From positions 225,953 to 289,952 of the forward strand of contig QRDG01000066.1 in NCBI GenBank assembly GCA_012064385.1: DNA of 64,000 bases, read 5' to 3'. The position numbers and the translations under genes are program-made. The notes beneath the pieces are model-generated. The model searched no databases, was not told where the DNA came from, and was given only the letters and a program-made list of their open reading frames with translations. Each line of letters begins with the position of its first letter. Position 1 is the stretch's first letter. This DNA is from Puccinellia tenuiflora (taxonomy: Eukaryota > Streptophyta > Magnoliopsida > Poales > Poaceae). Positions 1 through 11,678 of the stretch are shown in pieces.

Positions 1-751
1 GATGCAACGAAATCTGTTTTCGGTGAACTTGGTCTTGTCATGACAAGCATGACAAGCACCTAAGACCACACCACAATAAGAGCCAAATAAGAACCAATAA
101 AGATGATTGCAAGAATGCAAGGATGCAAAGGTTTGAGCTCTCTACGACCGATACGCTAAAGCTCACTTGAGAGCCCCTCTTGATAGTATGGTTACCTATC
201 CTAAAACCCAGTCTCCCAACTACACCGCGAGACCGGTGAAATAGAAACCCTATCAAGATCATACCTTTATCTTGCGCATTCCACTTGAGCTAGATGATGA
301 CGATCTTGATCTCCTCTCAAGTGGATCACCTTTCTTTGCCTTGTGCATTCCACTTGAGCTAGATGATGACGATCTTGATATCCTCTCAAGTGGATCACCT
401 TTCTTTGCCTTGCGCATTCCACTTGATCTAGATGATGACGATCTTGATCTCCTCTCAAGTGGATCACCTTTCTTGATTACGCTCCGCTCGGTGAAGGCTC
501 GCATATTGCTCCCCTATACATCAATACGGGAGAGATACTCTTTCGCATATCTTCACTTGCCCTTATCTTGTATGTTGATCAACTTGCACTTAGCCTTGAT
601 CAACATATAATCTTCATCTTTTAGCCTCGACTCCAACATATGGAGTACAAGCATTCCATACGGACCAACACTGCAAATATAACTCAAAGCACACATTAGT
701 CCATAGAGATTGTCATTAATTACCAAAACAACACATGGGGGCAACCATGCA
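1..751 (-). mobile_element. Probable LTR-element remnant (unclassified)
   Basis: Read on the minus strand the block begins TGCATGGTTGCCCCCATG at position 751 and runs off the left edge of the window, as the 5' end of an LTR would. It carries the 69-bp tandem repeats listed separately and no recognisable gag or pol domain. The start with TG and the abrupt change of sequence at 751/752 support an element boundary; the candidate duplicated target (ctttc, 752-756) cannot be tested because the other end is outside the window. Family not recognised. Confidence 0.4.
271..472 (-). repeat. Three tandem copies of a 69-bp unit
   Basis: Copies begin at 271, 340 and 409, exactly 69 bp apart; the last is slightly incomplete. 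The unit length is a multiple of three, so the minus strand stays open and reads a 23-residue unit with a KGDPLERRSRSSSS-type Ser/Arg-rich core. No start codon context or domain shows it is translated. Confidence 0.85.
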
Positions 752-1932
752 CTTTCAGAGACGGTGTGGAGCTTTTATGGTTATGATTGATAAATGTCTT
801 ATGCTACTCTGTTACCGGTTAATTTTAGATGTTTGCTTCAAATACCTTCTTTGCTAAGCCCCAAAATTCGTACTGAGTGTATGGTTCACTCGTGCATCCA
901 AATCCCAAAGCCAAACTATCTTGCCAGCTGAGTCAACCATATCTACCTATGCATGGTATTTCCTGCAATTCCAAGTAAATTTGTTATGTGCTATCTTTAA
1001 AAATTCAAAATACTCCTTTTTGTGCCTCTGTTTTTAAGCTCATGAGGGAGCAGTAGAGAGCTAGATATAACTTGTGACGAGCAAGGTCATTTCCACCCTT
1101 TCACCCGGTGGCCGGTGTCGATGGATTACGTCTTCACTTGAATCAACCCGAGAGCAGCTTAAGCAAAATATAAATATAACTCACCATTCTCCTCTGCGCA
1201 ATGCAAATATGAGAAATCAGCTCAAAACATTGGACAGTGGTGAAACCAAGGAGAAAGAGGAGCGTACTCGCTCCTCTAAAAACCAGCTGCTCTCACAAGT
1301 CTAAAAGCCTTGCTTGTTATGGGGGACTAGATAGCTTTTCTGTTGTGAAGTCGTTGACGAAAGCATGCATATCTCAAAATTGTTTTACTTCTGTTTCATA
1401 AAAAAAAGCTCTAGCACATGACTAATCCCTGCTTCCCTCTGCGAAGGGCCTTTCATTTACTTTTAATGTTGAGTCAGTTTTCCTCTTCCTTCTATCTCCA
1501 CCAAAGCAAACATCTAGCATTGACCCTGGGTATCATTGATCATATTGCATTGTCAGATTAAACATGAATCTTTATATTGACTTTACCGTTGGAAGTTGAA
1601 GCTTTTTGCTAAAACTTACATCTTCTTTGTTTTGATTCTCAAACACTTTTTCCATGGAACTATTACCTTTGTGGATTAATCAAATATGTGGATCACATTG
1701 CTTTCATGTCTTTAACGTACTAATTATGAAAGGTTTTGCTTGAATGATTCAACTTGGTTATTCATTGCTTTCTTGCTATCAACTATAGACAATTGTTTTG
1801 TATCACTTCATTCACATCCTATGCTTTACATTACTATCTTGATAACGATTGTGTTGGTTGCATGTCTCATCAAAAATTATTTTGTTATCACTTACCTACT
1901 CGAGCACGAGTAGGAGTTAAGCTTGGGGATGC
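752..1932 (+). mobile_element. 3' internal region of an Athila-type LTR retrotransposon
   Basis: Non-coding, AT-rich sequence immediately upstream of the LTR at 1933. It ends in the purine-rich stretch GAGTTAAGCTTGGGGATGC (to 1932), the same sequence type that precedes the 3' LTR of the element at 34123-40860, so it serves as the polypurine tract for plus-strand priming. Phrases such as 'ccaccatatctacctat' recur in the internal region near 38250. The gag-pol part is not in the window or was lost. No coding region is supported here. Confidence 0.65.
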
Positions 1933-3442
1933 TGATACGTGTCAAACGTATCTATAATTTTTGAGTGATCCATGCTAGTTTTGTGACATTGTCACATGTT
2001 TCTACTATCATTTTATATCATTTTAATGCATTTGTCGGACTAACCTATTGACAAGACGCCCAGTGTCAGTTCCCTGTTTTTGTGCTGATTTTGTTGCAGA
2101 AAGTTACTTCTGGAAATATTCTCGGAATTGGACGAAAATTTACGACAATTTTTTATTGGACAAATGAAGACCGGAGCCAAAAGGGCGACCTTGGGGGCCA
2201 CCCATAGGCCAGGGGCGCCCCCCTGCCGCGGCCCTAGGGCAGCCCGCGGGTGGGACCCGCCCCTGCCCTGTGGGCACCCCCTCGGCCGCCTCCGACGCCT
2301 ATAAAATCACATCCGACGCAAAAACCCTAACCCCCGAAGGATTTTCCCAAATACGCAATAGAGCTCCGCCGCCATCGCCGACAAGTTTCGGGAGTCAGAT
2401 TGATCCTGTTCCGGCACCCTGCCGGAGGGGGGATCGACCGCCGAAGCCATCTCAATCGACACCGCTGCTTCCCGCGATGAGGAGGGAGTAGTCCCTCACC
2501 GGGGATGAGGCTTATACAAGTAGCTATATGGTTATCTCTCTGTCCCATGATGTGATCTTCATTGTGATCATGAGCTTTGTTAATATAGTTGAATAAATGA
2601 TGTTTCCCTATGTGTATTGGATATGATTTTGCTCAAGTGATGTTATTTAGTACAATTTCCGGAGTCACCGTTGTGATCACGGTATCTCGGTGATAGTGTG
2701 GGTGCCGTGTGTGACTCTATGGATAATAGATTGGAAGGATCTTCATCATGAGTTTGTTCTTTATTATTGTTGTATTGAATAGATCATGAGGTTTCTTTAT
2801 GCTTGTGTTATTGAAGAAAGAGACTATTCAAGAAATATGTTGTGGTGTTTGTTAGTACTATATTTGGATGCGGATAGTGACATCATGAAGTGTCCATAGA
2901 TGTGGAATACGAACTTTAAGGTGTGCTTTTCGTAGCCCTATGCAATTCTCGTCCTATTTGATCCACGAAAGAATGATCTCCGAGTAACGTCTACCACACA
3001 TGTATTTTTGTGGAAACTATCATGTGTTTAATTATGTTAATGATGTTGAGAGTAGTTACTAGTGAAAGTATGAAGCCTAGGCCTTGTTTCCAAGCATTGA
3101 TACACCGTTTTTAGTCACTTTTGTCACTTGTTTGCTTGCTGCCATTTTTATTACAGAATTACAAAACCACCTTTTACCATCCATATCACTTGCATTTTAC
3201 CATCTCTTCGCCGAACTAGTGCACCTATACAACTGACAATTATATTAGGTGTGTTGGGGACACAAGAGAATTCTTGTATCTTAATTGCATGGTTGCTTGA
3301 GAGGGATATCTTTGACCTCTACCTCCCATGGATTCGATAAACCTTGGGTTACTCACTTAAGGGAAATTTGCCGCTGTCCTACAAACCTCTGCGCTTGGAG
3401 GCCCAACAAGTCTACAAGAATAGAAGCGTGTAGTAGACATCA
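1933..3442 (+). mobile_element. 3' LTR of an Athila-type Gypsy element
   Basis: This 1510-bp LTR starts TGATACGTGTCAAACGTATC and ends ...GACATCA. It follows a polypurine tract directly, so it is the downstream LTR of a plus-strand element whose 5' half lies left of the window. Its first bases closely match the LTR at 58463. A TATA-like box lies at 2300-2307, and the leader motif GATGAGGAGGGAGTAGT (about 2475) is shared with the LTRs at 34123 and 39472. Confidence 0.8.
2300..2307 (+). promoter_or_regulatory. TATA-like box in LTR
   Basis: TATAAAAT sits about 370 bp into the LTR, between a GC-rich stretch and the conserved leader, as expected for the U3/R transition of a retrotransposon promoter. 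The assignment is by position and sequence only. Confidence 0.45.
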
Positions 3443-3824
3443 GTAGTCTTTTTCGGATAACATATGTTCCTTCTAACATTTTTCATTTATTCTCAAACAT
3501 TTACTATAGTATTGTGCTTCGAAATTCGGATAACTAGTACATGCATCCTTCAAATATTTCTCGTTTGGTCTTAGGATCAATAATTGTTAGAAATAGTTGT
3601 TGATTTGAGTCTTAGGATCAATAATATAATACTAGTATACTTGGTGCAATGATTTCATACTTAGTACTATAGGTATGCATCCTGGTGATGCATATATTTT
3701 TCATTGGGTCTTAATATCATAATTGATAGTATTACTGATCCCAGTACATAGTTGTAACAATTTCATTGTTACTTATATTTACTTTCTTCAAATTCATCAT
3801 TACTAGAATTTCTTACTATCGCAG
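3443..3824. other. AT-rich stretch, intron-like, no gene seen
   Basis: The phrase GTCTTAGGATCAATAAT occurs twice (about 3570 and 3611) and a weaker copy lies near 3710, so the stretch holds a degenerate short duplication. It ends in a pyrimidine-rich run and the acceptor-like ...CTATCGCAG at 3824, consistent with the last part of an intron of the exonuclease relic. No other feature is seen. Confidence 0.4.
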
Positions 3825-4407
3825 GCCTAGCACGGCATGTCCGGCGCTATTCAATTTCCTGTGTTCGTCCAATATAACATTTTCTTGCGTCGACCCTAGG
3901 GGTGACAAGAGAGCCATGTCCAGAACCTGGTCTATTCAAATTCCAGATGAGTTTCATGTTAATATCAAAGATTTGTTCAAGATTGAAGGAGATGATAGGG
4001 CTGGAATGGATAAACTGGCAGCCATTATCATCGGCGAGTCCTACGGGAAAATGAAGACAAATTTCCCATCAACGCAACACCATTGCTAGGAGAAGCAGCC
4101 ACTTGACCCGATTAACCTGGAGTATGCTGCTGTAGATGGGTTTGTCGCCTATGACTTGTACCATAGGATCAAGTTAATGATGAAAGGGCTACGTCACCTC
4201 CAACCAAAACTACAAATGAATGCAGAATACTGCCCCAGTTGTGTGAGCAAGATACAAGAAGCCAAGAGGTCCCGCAATAAGCCTTTAGTGTGGGATGATC
4301 CTGATGAGGCATGGAAGGCTGGCGGGGCGAACGATGGTGGGGCGAACGATGGGTGGAAGAAAGAAGGCGGGTGGAATGTTGACGAGTCGTCCGGTAATAG
4401 GTGGTGA
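3825..4407 (+). pseudogene. Werner-type 3'-5' exonuclease domain relic
   Basis: Intact relatives are DEDDy nucleases of the WRN-exonuclease/RNase D fold that remove 3' nucleotides. The first open frame reads FLCSSNITFSCVD, then RGDKRAMSRTW and VNIKDLFKI; after a break near 4087 another frame gives PLDPINLEYAAVDGFVAYDLY, which fits the final catalytic motif (Tyr and Asp of DEDDy). The tail is Gly/Asn/Trp-rich (ANDGGANDGWKKEGG) and ends at a stop at 4405-4407. A stop with frame change at 4087-4089, the missing N-terminal half and the upstream LTR insertion show it is dead. It may have been the last exon, as an acceptor-like AG precedes 3825. Domain identification is from remembered motifs. Confidence 0.65.
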
Positions 4408-4948
4408 TCGGCAGCAAGCGGTCGATGTTTTAGTAGTTCTATTTGAAAATTACAGAACTGCCTTATCATGCTTTTGTGTCACTTGTTCTTAGTGGACGGA
4501 TAGAAGGTGGTCAACGGCACCAAGCGCTCAATATTTACTACTACTATTTATATCTACTTTGCCTAAACATTATTACATAACTGTATCTGCATGCTTTTGT
4601 GTAAATTGTTCAGTACTGAGCCGGATAGTAAATAATGTTAGCTTTCAGAAATGTTGGTAAGCAGTTACAGTATAATGTGAACTTCAACATGAATAAAACC
4701 TTAAGATCTGCTTGCAAGCACTTCAATGATTCTGTGTACTAGCTTTCGGTAATGGAAACTTGAACTTGAACAAAACCTATTAATGCTAGATTCAAAATAC
4801 ACTGACCCAAAACATGCTAGATTAAATTAGTTGAACAAAACCTTGGCCTAGGTGGGATTCCGACCCTCGAGAATCTAGCCACTCGTAGACAAAAAGTCAA
4901 CTTTTTTAATTGATGTGTTACATGGAGAACCAGAATAATCTAGCCACT
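4408..4948 (+). other. 3' flank of exonuclease relic with partial duplication
   Basis: Roughly 100 bp after the stop are repeated imperfectly: 'tgatcggcagcaagcg ... catgcttttgtgtcac' (4405-4490) and 'tcaacggcaccaagcg ... catgcttttgtgtaaa' (4510-4607). The rest to 4948 is AT-rich sequence in which I see no gene or element end. Confidence 0.4.
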
Positions 4949-5510
4949 CTACTCATCGTCGGAGCTAGTCCAGTCGAACGAGGAGGAGGACGACCGGTTG
5001 AACGAGGAGGAAGACGACCGGTCGAACGAGGAGGAGGACGACGAGTCCACCTTCACCACTGTTGAGGGGCCAGCCATATCGGTACATCCCTTGCTGCATA
5101 AAATTCCTCGCCGCCGCATCCCTTGCGGCATAAAATTTGAGCTCTGCTTACAAGTACTCGGGGTGCTCCTCGCGTATCTTGGCCATGGAGAGCTCGTCGG
5201 CCTCCCGGACGGCGAGCAGCCGCTCGGCCCGGCGGTAATGCCTCTGCTCCTCTGCGGTCGTGAGCACCAGCGGAGGTGCGAGCCAAACTGCCTCCTCGCG
5301 GGTCAGGTAGGGGAAGTTTAGCTCGGACCGCGACCGAGCAAACCTCCACACTGCGGCGTTGTAGGCATGGGCGGCCAGGTCGGCCGAATCGAATGTGCCG
5401 AGCCACACACGGTGGCCGCCAGTGGTGATATCCTCCCCGTAGCGGCTGGACGACTATAGCCGGACCCCACGGAAACCCGTGCCGCTACGCACGCGATGGC
5501 GCGGCGGCAT
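4949..5510 (-). pseudogene. AP2/ERF-like transcription factor relic
   Basis: Intact AP2/ERF proteins bind GCC-box or related promoter DNA in the nucleus. From ATG at 5510 the frame reads MPPRHRVRSG, then GFRGVR, an in-frame stop (5454-5456), and then HRVWLGTFDSADLAAHAYN and AAVWRFARSRSELNFP, the expected strand 2-3 and helix part of one AP2 domain (W-L-G-T-F, A-Y, ELNFP). A second stop follows EEHPEYL at 5145-5147 and the frame continues AELKFYAARDAAARNF. After a further frame change the tail is Ser-rich with three SSSSSFDR-type repeats and ends TSSDDE at 4949. Two stops plus a frameshift make it non-functional. It is intronless and resembles a grass-specific expanded AP2 group, by memory only. 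Confidence 0.75.
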
Positions 5511-5667
5511 CTAGCGGCGACGGGGGCGGGGGATTCCGCCGGAGATGGTGGGAATCGGCGGCAGCGCGGCGGCGGCGGGGCGGTGGAGGAGCTGCGCGCA
5601 GGAGAGGAAAGGTTGACTATTTAGCTGGGGTTGGTTTATTAATATGTTCTCACTTGACACCTACGTT
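5511..5667 (-). other. GC-rich 5' flank of AP2/ERF relic
   Basis: GC-rich sequence with CGG/GGC runs upstream of the relic's start codon, then a short AT-rich junction into the satellite array. It may be former 5' leader; no promoter element is convincing. Confidence 0.3.
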
Positions 5668-8600
5668 CTGTTCTGCACTCACAACTCAAAACTCCCACTT
5701 TCGACAAACCGGAGAAAATCTTGTGATAACATGGGATAAAACTGGTCTTTGTATGTTCCCATGTCCTACACTAACAGAACCAATGATACCATTCCACTGG
5801 TCTACCACCTCTCGATGTCGGTCAAATGGGTAGACGATACGATTGAGTTCTGATCAACTAGTTAATTAGGGTTTCGCCTGAAGCGGGGGCTTCAGAGCGT
5901 CGGAATCCAACCAAATCATGCAAGGGTCCCAAATAAATGTATAAAAGTGTGGTGGGAGGTTTAAAGATGAAGCATCAAATTCCAAAGTGTGACACGCTTA
6001 ACACACGACACCTACTCCGCAGGAGAAGGTTCTACACTCACAACTCAAAACTCCCACTTTCGTCAAACCGGAGGAAATCTCGTGACAACATGGGATAAAA
6101 CTTGGCTTCATATTTTCCTATGTCCTACACTAACACAACCAAGGATACAATGCCACTGGTCTACCCCATATCGATGCCGATCAAATGGGTAGACGATACG
6201 ATTGACTTCCGATCCACTGGTTATTGGGTTTCGCCCGAAGCGGGGGCTTCATAGCGTCGGAATCCAACCAAATCATGCATGAATACCAAATATATGTATA
6301 AAAGTGTGGTTTGAGGTTTAAAGATGAAGCATCAAATTCCAAAGTGTGACACGCTTAACACACGACACCTACTCCGCAGGAGAAGGTCTGCACTGACAAC
6401 TCAAAACTCCCACTTTCGACAAACCGGAGGAAATCTTGTGACAACATCGGATAAAACTTGGCTTCATATTTTTCTATGTCCTACACTAACACAACCAAGG
6501 ATACAATCCCACTGGTCTACCCCCTCTCAATGCCGGTCAAATGGGTAGATGATACGATTGACTTCCGATCAACTGGTTATAGGGTTTCGCCTGAAGCGGG
6601 GGCTTCAGAGCGTCGGAATCCAACCAAATCATGCATGGGTCCCAAATATATGTATAAAAGTGTGGTTGGAGGTTTAAAGATGAAGCATCAAACTCGAAAG
6701 TGTGACACGCTTCACAGACGACACCTACTCCGTAGGAGAAGGTTCTGCACTCACAACTCAAAACTCCCACTTTCGACAAACCGGAGGAAATCTTGTGATA
6801 ACATGAGATAAAACTGGTCTTCGTATGTTCCCATGTCCTACACTAACACAAACAATGATACAATCCCACTGGTCTAACCCCTCTCAATGCCGGTCAAATG
6901 GGTAGACGATACGATTGACTTCCGATCAATTGGTTAGGGTTTCGCCCGAAGCGGGGGCTTCAGAGCATCGTAATCCAACCAAATCATGCATGGGTCCCAA
7001 ATATATGTATAAAAGTGTGATGGGAGGATTAAATATGAAGCATCAAAATCCAAAGTGTGACACGCTTCACAGACGACACCTACTCCGCAGGAGAAGGTTC
7101 TGCACTCACAACTATCAAAACTCACACTTTCGGCAAACCGGAGGAAATCTTGTGACAACATCGGATAAAACTTGGCTTCATATGTTCCTATGTCCTACAC
7201 TAACACAACCAAGGATACAATCCCATTGGTCTACCCCCTCTCGATGCCGGTCAAATGGGTAGACGATACGATTGACTTCCGATCAACTGGTTATAGGGTT
7301 TCGCCCGAAGCGGGGGCTTCAGAGCGTCGGAATCCAACCAAATCATGCATGGGTCCCAAATATATGTATAAAAGTGTGGTGGGAGGTTTAAAGATGAAGC
7401 ATCAAATTCCAAAGTGTGACACACTTCACAGACGACACGTACTCCGCAGGAGAAGGTTCTACACTCATAACGCAAAACTCCCACTTTCCGCAAACCGGAG
7501 GAAATCTTGTGATAACATGGGATAAAACTGGTCTTCATATGTTCCCATGTCCTACACTAACACAACCAAGGATACAATGCCACTGGTCTACCCCCTCTCG
7601 ATGCCGATCAGATGGGTAGACGATACGATTGACTTCCGATCAACTGGTTAGGGTTTCGCTCGAAGCGGGGGCTTCAGAGCGTCGGAATATAACCAAATCA
7701 TGCATGTGTCCCAAATATATGTATAAAAGTGTGGTGTGAGGTTTAAAGATGAATCATCAAAATCTAAAGTGTGAGACGCTTCACAGATGACACCTACTCC
7801 ACAGGAGAAGGTTTTGCACTGACAACTCAAAACTCCCACTTTCGGTAAACCAGAGGAAATCTTGTGACAACATCGGATAAAACTTGGCTTCATATGTTCC
7901 TATGTCCTACACTAACACAACCAAGGATACAATCCCACTGGTCTACCCCCTCTCGATGCCGGTCAAATGGGTAGACGATACGATTGACTTCCGATCAACT
8001 GGTTATAGGGTTTCGCCCGAAGCGGGGGCTTCAGAGCATCGGAATCCAACCAAATCATGCATTGGACCCAAATATATGTATAAAAGTGTGGTGGGAGGTT
8101 TAAAGATGAAGCATCAAACTCCAAAGTGTGACACACTTCACAGACGACACGTACTCCGTAGGAGAAGGTTCTACATTCATAACTCAAAACTCCCACTTTC
8201 GGCAAACCGGAGGAAATCTTGTGATAACATGGGATAAAACTGGTCTTCATATGTTCCCATGTCCTACACTAACACAACCAATGATACAATCCCATTGGTC
8301 TACCCCCTCTCGATGCCGGTCAAATGGGTAGACGATACGATTGAGTTCCGATCAACTGGTTAGGGTTTCGCCTGAAGCGGGGGCTTCAAAGCGTCAGAAT
8401 CCAACCAAATCATGCATGGGTCCCAAATATATCTATAAAAGTGTGGTGGGAGGTTTAAATATGAAGCATCAAACTCTAAAGTGTGACACACTTCACACAC
8501 GACACCTACTCCGCAGGAGAAGGTTCTGCACTGACAACTCAAAACTCCCACTTTCGGCAAACCGGAGGAAATCTTGTGACAACATCGGATAAAACTTGGC

Positions 8601-8971
8601 TTCATATTTTCCTATGTCCTACACTAACACAACCAAGGATACAAGCCCACTAGTCTACTCCCTCTCAATGCAGGTCAAATGGGTAGATGATACGATTGAC
8701 TTCCGATCAACTGGTTATAGGGTTTCGCCCGAAGCGGGGGCTTCAGAGCGTTGGAATCCAACCAAATCATGCATGGGTCCCAAATATATGTATAAAAGTG
8801 TGGTTGGAGGTTTAAAGATGAAGCATCAAACTTGAAAGTGTGAAACGCTTCACAGATGACACCTAGTCCGCAGGAGAAGGTTCTGCACTCACAACTCAAA
8901 ACTCCCACTTTCGACAAACCGGAGGAAATCTTGTGATAACATGAGATAAAACTGGTCTTCGTAGTTCCCAT
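5668..8971. repeat. ~356-bp satellite array, left part (about 9 monomers)
   Basis: The anchor GCGGGGGCTTC recurs at 5883, 6240, 6596, 6951, 7310, 7665, 8022, 8377 and 8734, i.e. every 355-359 bp. Each monomer carries ATATGTATAAAAGTGTGG-type sequence and a conserved CCCACTTTCG(G/A)CAAACCGGAGG block. From about 6400 two monomer types alternate: one has ACATCGGATAAAACTTGG, the other ACATGRGATAAAACTGGT, giving a ~712-bp dimeric higher-order unit. Monomers stay largely open on both strands in several frames, giving 67-117-residue ORFs; these look like a by-product of low divergence rather than genes. Family not recognised. Confidence 0.9.
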
Positions 8972-11678
8972 TGTAACACCCCGTAATTTGGTTGGGTTTC
9001 TCATCTATCAACAATTCTTGTCATCGCCATAGATGACCATCTTATCAGTCTTTATTGACTTTTAAATCAGAGACAACTGTCGGGGCATCTCTCAGAGACA
9101 TTCGATCATGGAGTACTCTTTTTATCTACTAAAGATAGTATAGTGAAATTATCTCTTTCATGGCCATCTTCATGTGACCTTTCAAAACAAGCCTCTTCTC
9201 AATTATCCGAGTCCATGGTTGAGTTGGACTCATCGAGCTAATCGAAATGGACTACTCTTTTCCCAAACCGAACTCCGGATGTATCTTCTATGGTTTATTC
9301 TAATTCAATGGACAAACTTATTTACTGTATTTTGAAAATAGGTTAAGTAAAAGGAAAAGAAAAACCTGGATAACCCCATACCTTATCCTTCCTCAACACC
9401 ACATGAGGCCCCTCATCCTCATCACGAAGGAAGGCCACTTTCTTTTCTCTTCCTCACCAAGAGCTCCATTCCCATCCATGGCGTCTCCCTCCCCTTCCTC
9501 TCCCCTTCTCTCATGATCCCTCCCCTCAGCACCACGCCTTTCCCCACCACCAAGTGCAGCCTGGATCAGATCTTGAGGAAGAAGAAGAGGAGGCAAGAAG
9601 AGAGAACAAGAGGAGCAAGAAGAGAAGAAGAAGAGAAGATCTCGACCTTCCCCTGTCCGGTTTCCCTTCCCCAGGCTTCAAGGGTGAGCTCCCCTACCCT
9701 CCATGATCCTCTTACATGCTGCACATGGTGACTCCATAATTGCTAGGGCTGGGGATTAGCAAGTTCAGTTGGGGAACTAGGGCAAATCCTGTCTATATTC
9801 TCGTTTCTGCACATACAGGTTCAGAGATCACCAATTTCGAGTGCCCAGATGGCAAAATTAGATGGGCATCCTGAAGTATGTTTTGTAGCTATCGATCTCA
9901 CGATGATTTTGAGTGGTTAAACACTTCAATCGGAGTTGTGGAACTCCAGATACATCTGTTTCTTTGCAGCAGTCCGAAATTTCAGAAACAGTGAAAAGTA
10001 GTGTTTTCACGTGGGATTTAGGAGCTTCTGCTATTCATCTAAATTCATGAAACGTCTTCTCCTAGCTTGTATGTGATACCTAGTTTCCAACACAAAAGGA
10101 TTTACTCAATTTCTGTGAGTAATCTTATTGCTATGAATTTCCAAAGGTGGCTACTTGTTATTTCAGAATTCTGGAAACAGCAAAGAATAGAGTTTTCCCA
10201 TGGGCTTGAGGAGCTTTACCCATTCAATAAAATTCATATTTTGTTCCCTGCTATGTTGTAGGTGATGCATAGCTGCTAATACAAAAGGTTCCAAGTAATT
10301 ATCATGAGTAGGTGTCTTGTTATGATTTTTCAAAGAGAGCTACTCATTATTCTGTATCTGGAAACTGCAGAGTGGTTTTTGCTTGATAAGACCTAGTTAA
10401 CCCCAATATCAGAGTTCAAATAGTTGGAGTTATTTCTAGCTGGTCTTCTCATGAATCCAGAAAGATGTCTTTGGCTAGGTTCAGAGTTTCCTAGTTTGAC
10501 CTATGAATTCATTAGTAAAAGGACATTAAAGGGATGCTTCTTTATGTGTGCTTCTTAGGATATGATGCTTTGGTGTCATGCTTGAGATTGATGTTCCCTG
10601 TTTGGTGTTACATCCTATATTGAGACTTGGGGTTACCTACAGGTATTAAGGATGCAATCCATTCAAAACCTCAGCTCTTGGTAAAGGCAAGTGCATGATG
10701 AACCTGATTTCTATGTTCTTCTATTGTGTGACTATTCAATTGATTGATTGATACTTCTTGTCCAATTGCTTCGCTTCGGACATATTCAGTTCTTCCGATT
10801 CATATTTCGCGGTTCATATTCAGAAATATTACCATTCCTTAATTTCATAGCTAGCTCGGTGAGAAACTGTTCACAGGCGGCTAGTCCGATAAAGATCGGT
10901 GAGAACCGTTTGCTTGTGAGCTAGTCCGATGGCTATCCTTTCTGTTGGTCCGGTGAGAAACTGTCCCGAGTGGCTACTCCGATAAAGTTCGGTGAGAACT
11001 GTCGGCTCGTGGGCTAGTCCGGGCGACATATTCACCCTTCATGTCAGTCCGGTGAGAGACTGTCCCGAGTGGCTACTCCGATAAAGTTCGGTGAGAACTG
11101 TCAGCTCGTGGGCTAGTCCGGAGCACATATTCAGATATTCAGTTTCAGTCTTCGACATATTCAGATGTTCAGTTTCAGTCTTCCATGTGATAGTGGTGTT
11201 ATCAGTATATTGAGTATATTGTTCTATGTTTAATTGTTCGTATGGCTCCAACTGTACTTGCTGAGTATACCATACTCACTCTTGCTTTCATTTGGTTTCA
11301 GGTACTAGTAAGCGACATGCATGGGCTTGGGAGTAGAACTTGTTCTGTTCACTTCACATGTTCAACCATTCACAACAACCTTTAAAGTTCATGTCACTAG
11401 TGTTTGGTGGTAGACTTTTTGTAACTTGTTGTATGCTCTTGTAGAGCCTCTAGTGCTCGGTGGTCGAGTTATTCTTGAGTTGAGTTTGGTCCTGTAGTGC
11501 CTTTGGTTGGTATATAATTTTAGTGGTTCATGTTTTTGATAATTTTTACACAACTGCCTGTCGTGGATGTCCTCCGGTATAGGGAAACTCTATCGGATTT
11601 CATCCGTGGCCTTGTCCCCTTTCGCTTGTGTTGTAGCTGTGGTAGCATTCCATCTTATTAATAAGGTGGGGTGTTACA
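8972..11678. mobile_element. 2.7-kb solo LTR inserted in satellite
   Basis: The insert begins TGTAACACCCCG and ends GGGGTGTTACA, an 11-bp perfect inverted terminal pair with TG...CA ends. It is flanked by the 5-bp duplication CCCAT (8967-8971 and 11679-11683), and joining the flanks restores the satellite sequence. No gag, pol, primer site or polypurine tract was found inside, so a solo LTR of a Gypsy (possibly Tekay/Del-like) family is the best reading; the orientation is not fixed. It contains C+T-rich leader-like sequence at 9380-9700 and the ~95-bp repeats listed separately. Confidence 0.85.
10856..11130. repeat. Three ~92-100-bp tandem repeats inside solo LTR
   Basis: Units start near 10857, 10949 and 11049, each with CGGTGAGAAACTG, then a GATAAAG-TCGGTGAGAAC core, then GGGCTAGTCCG. 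The second and third units are nearly identical; the first is more diverged. Confidence 0.75.
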
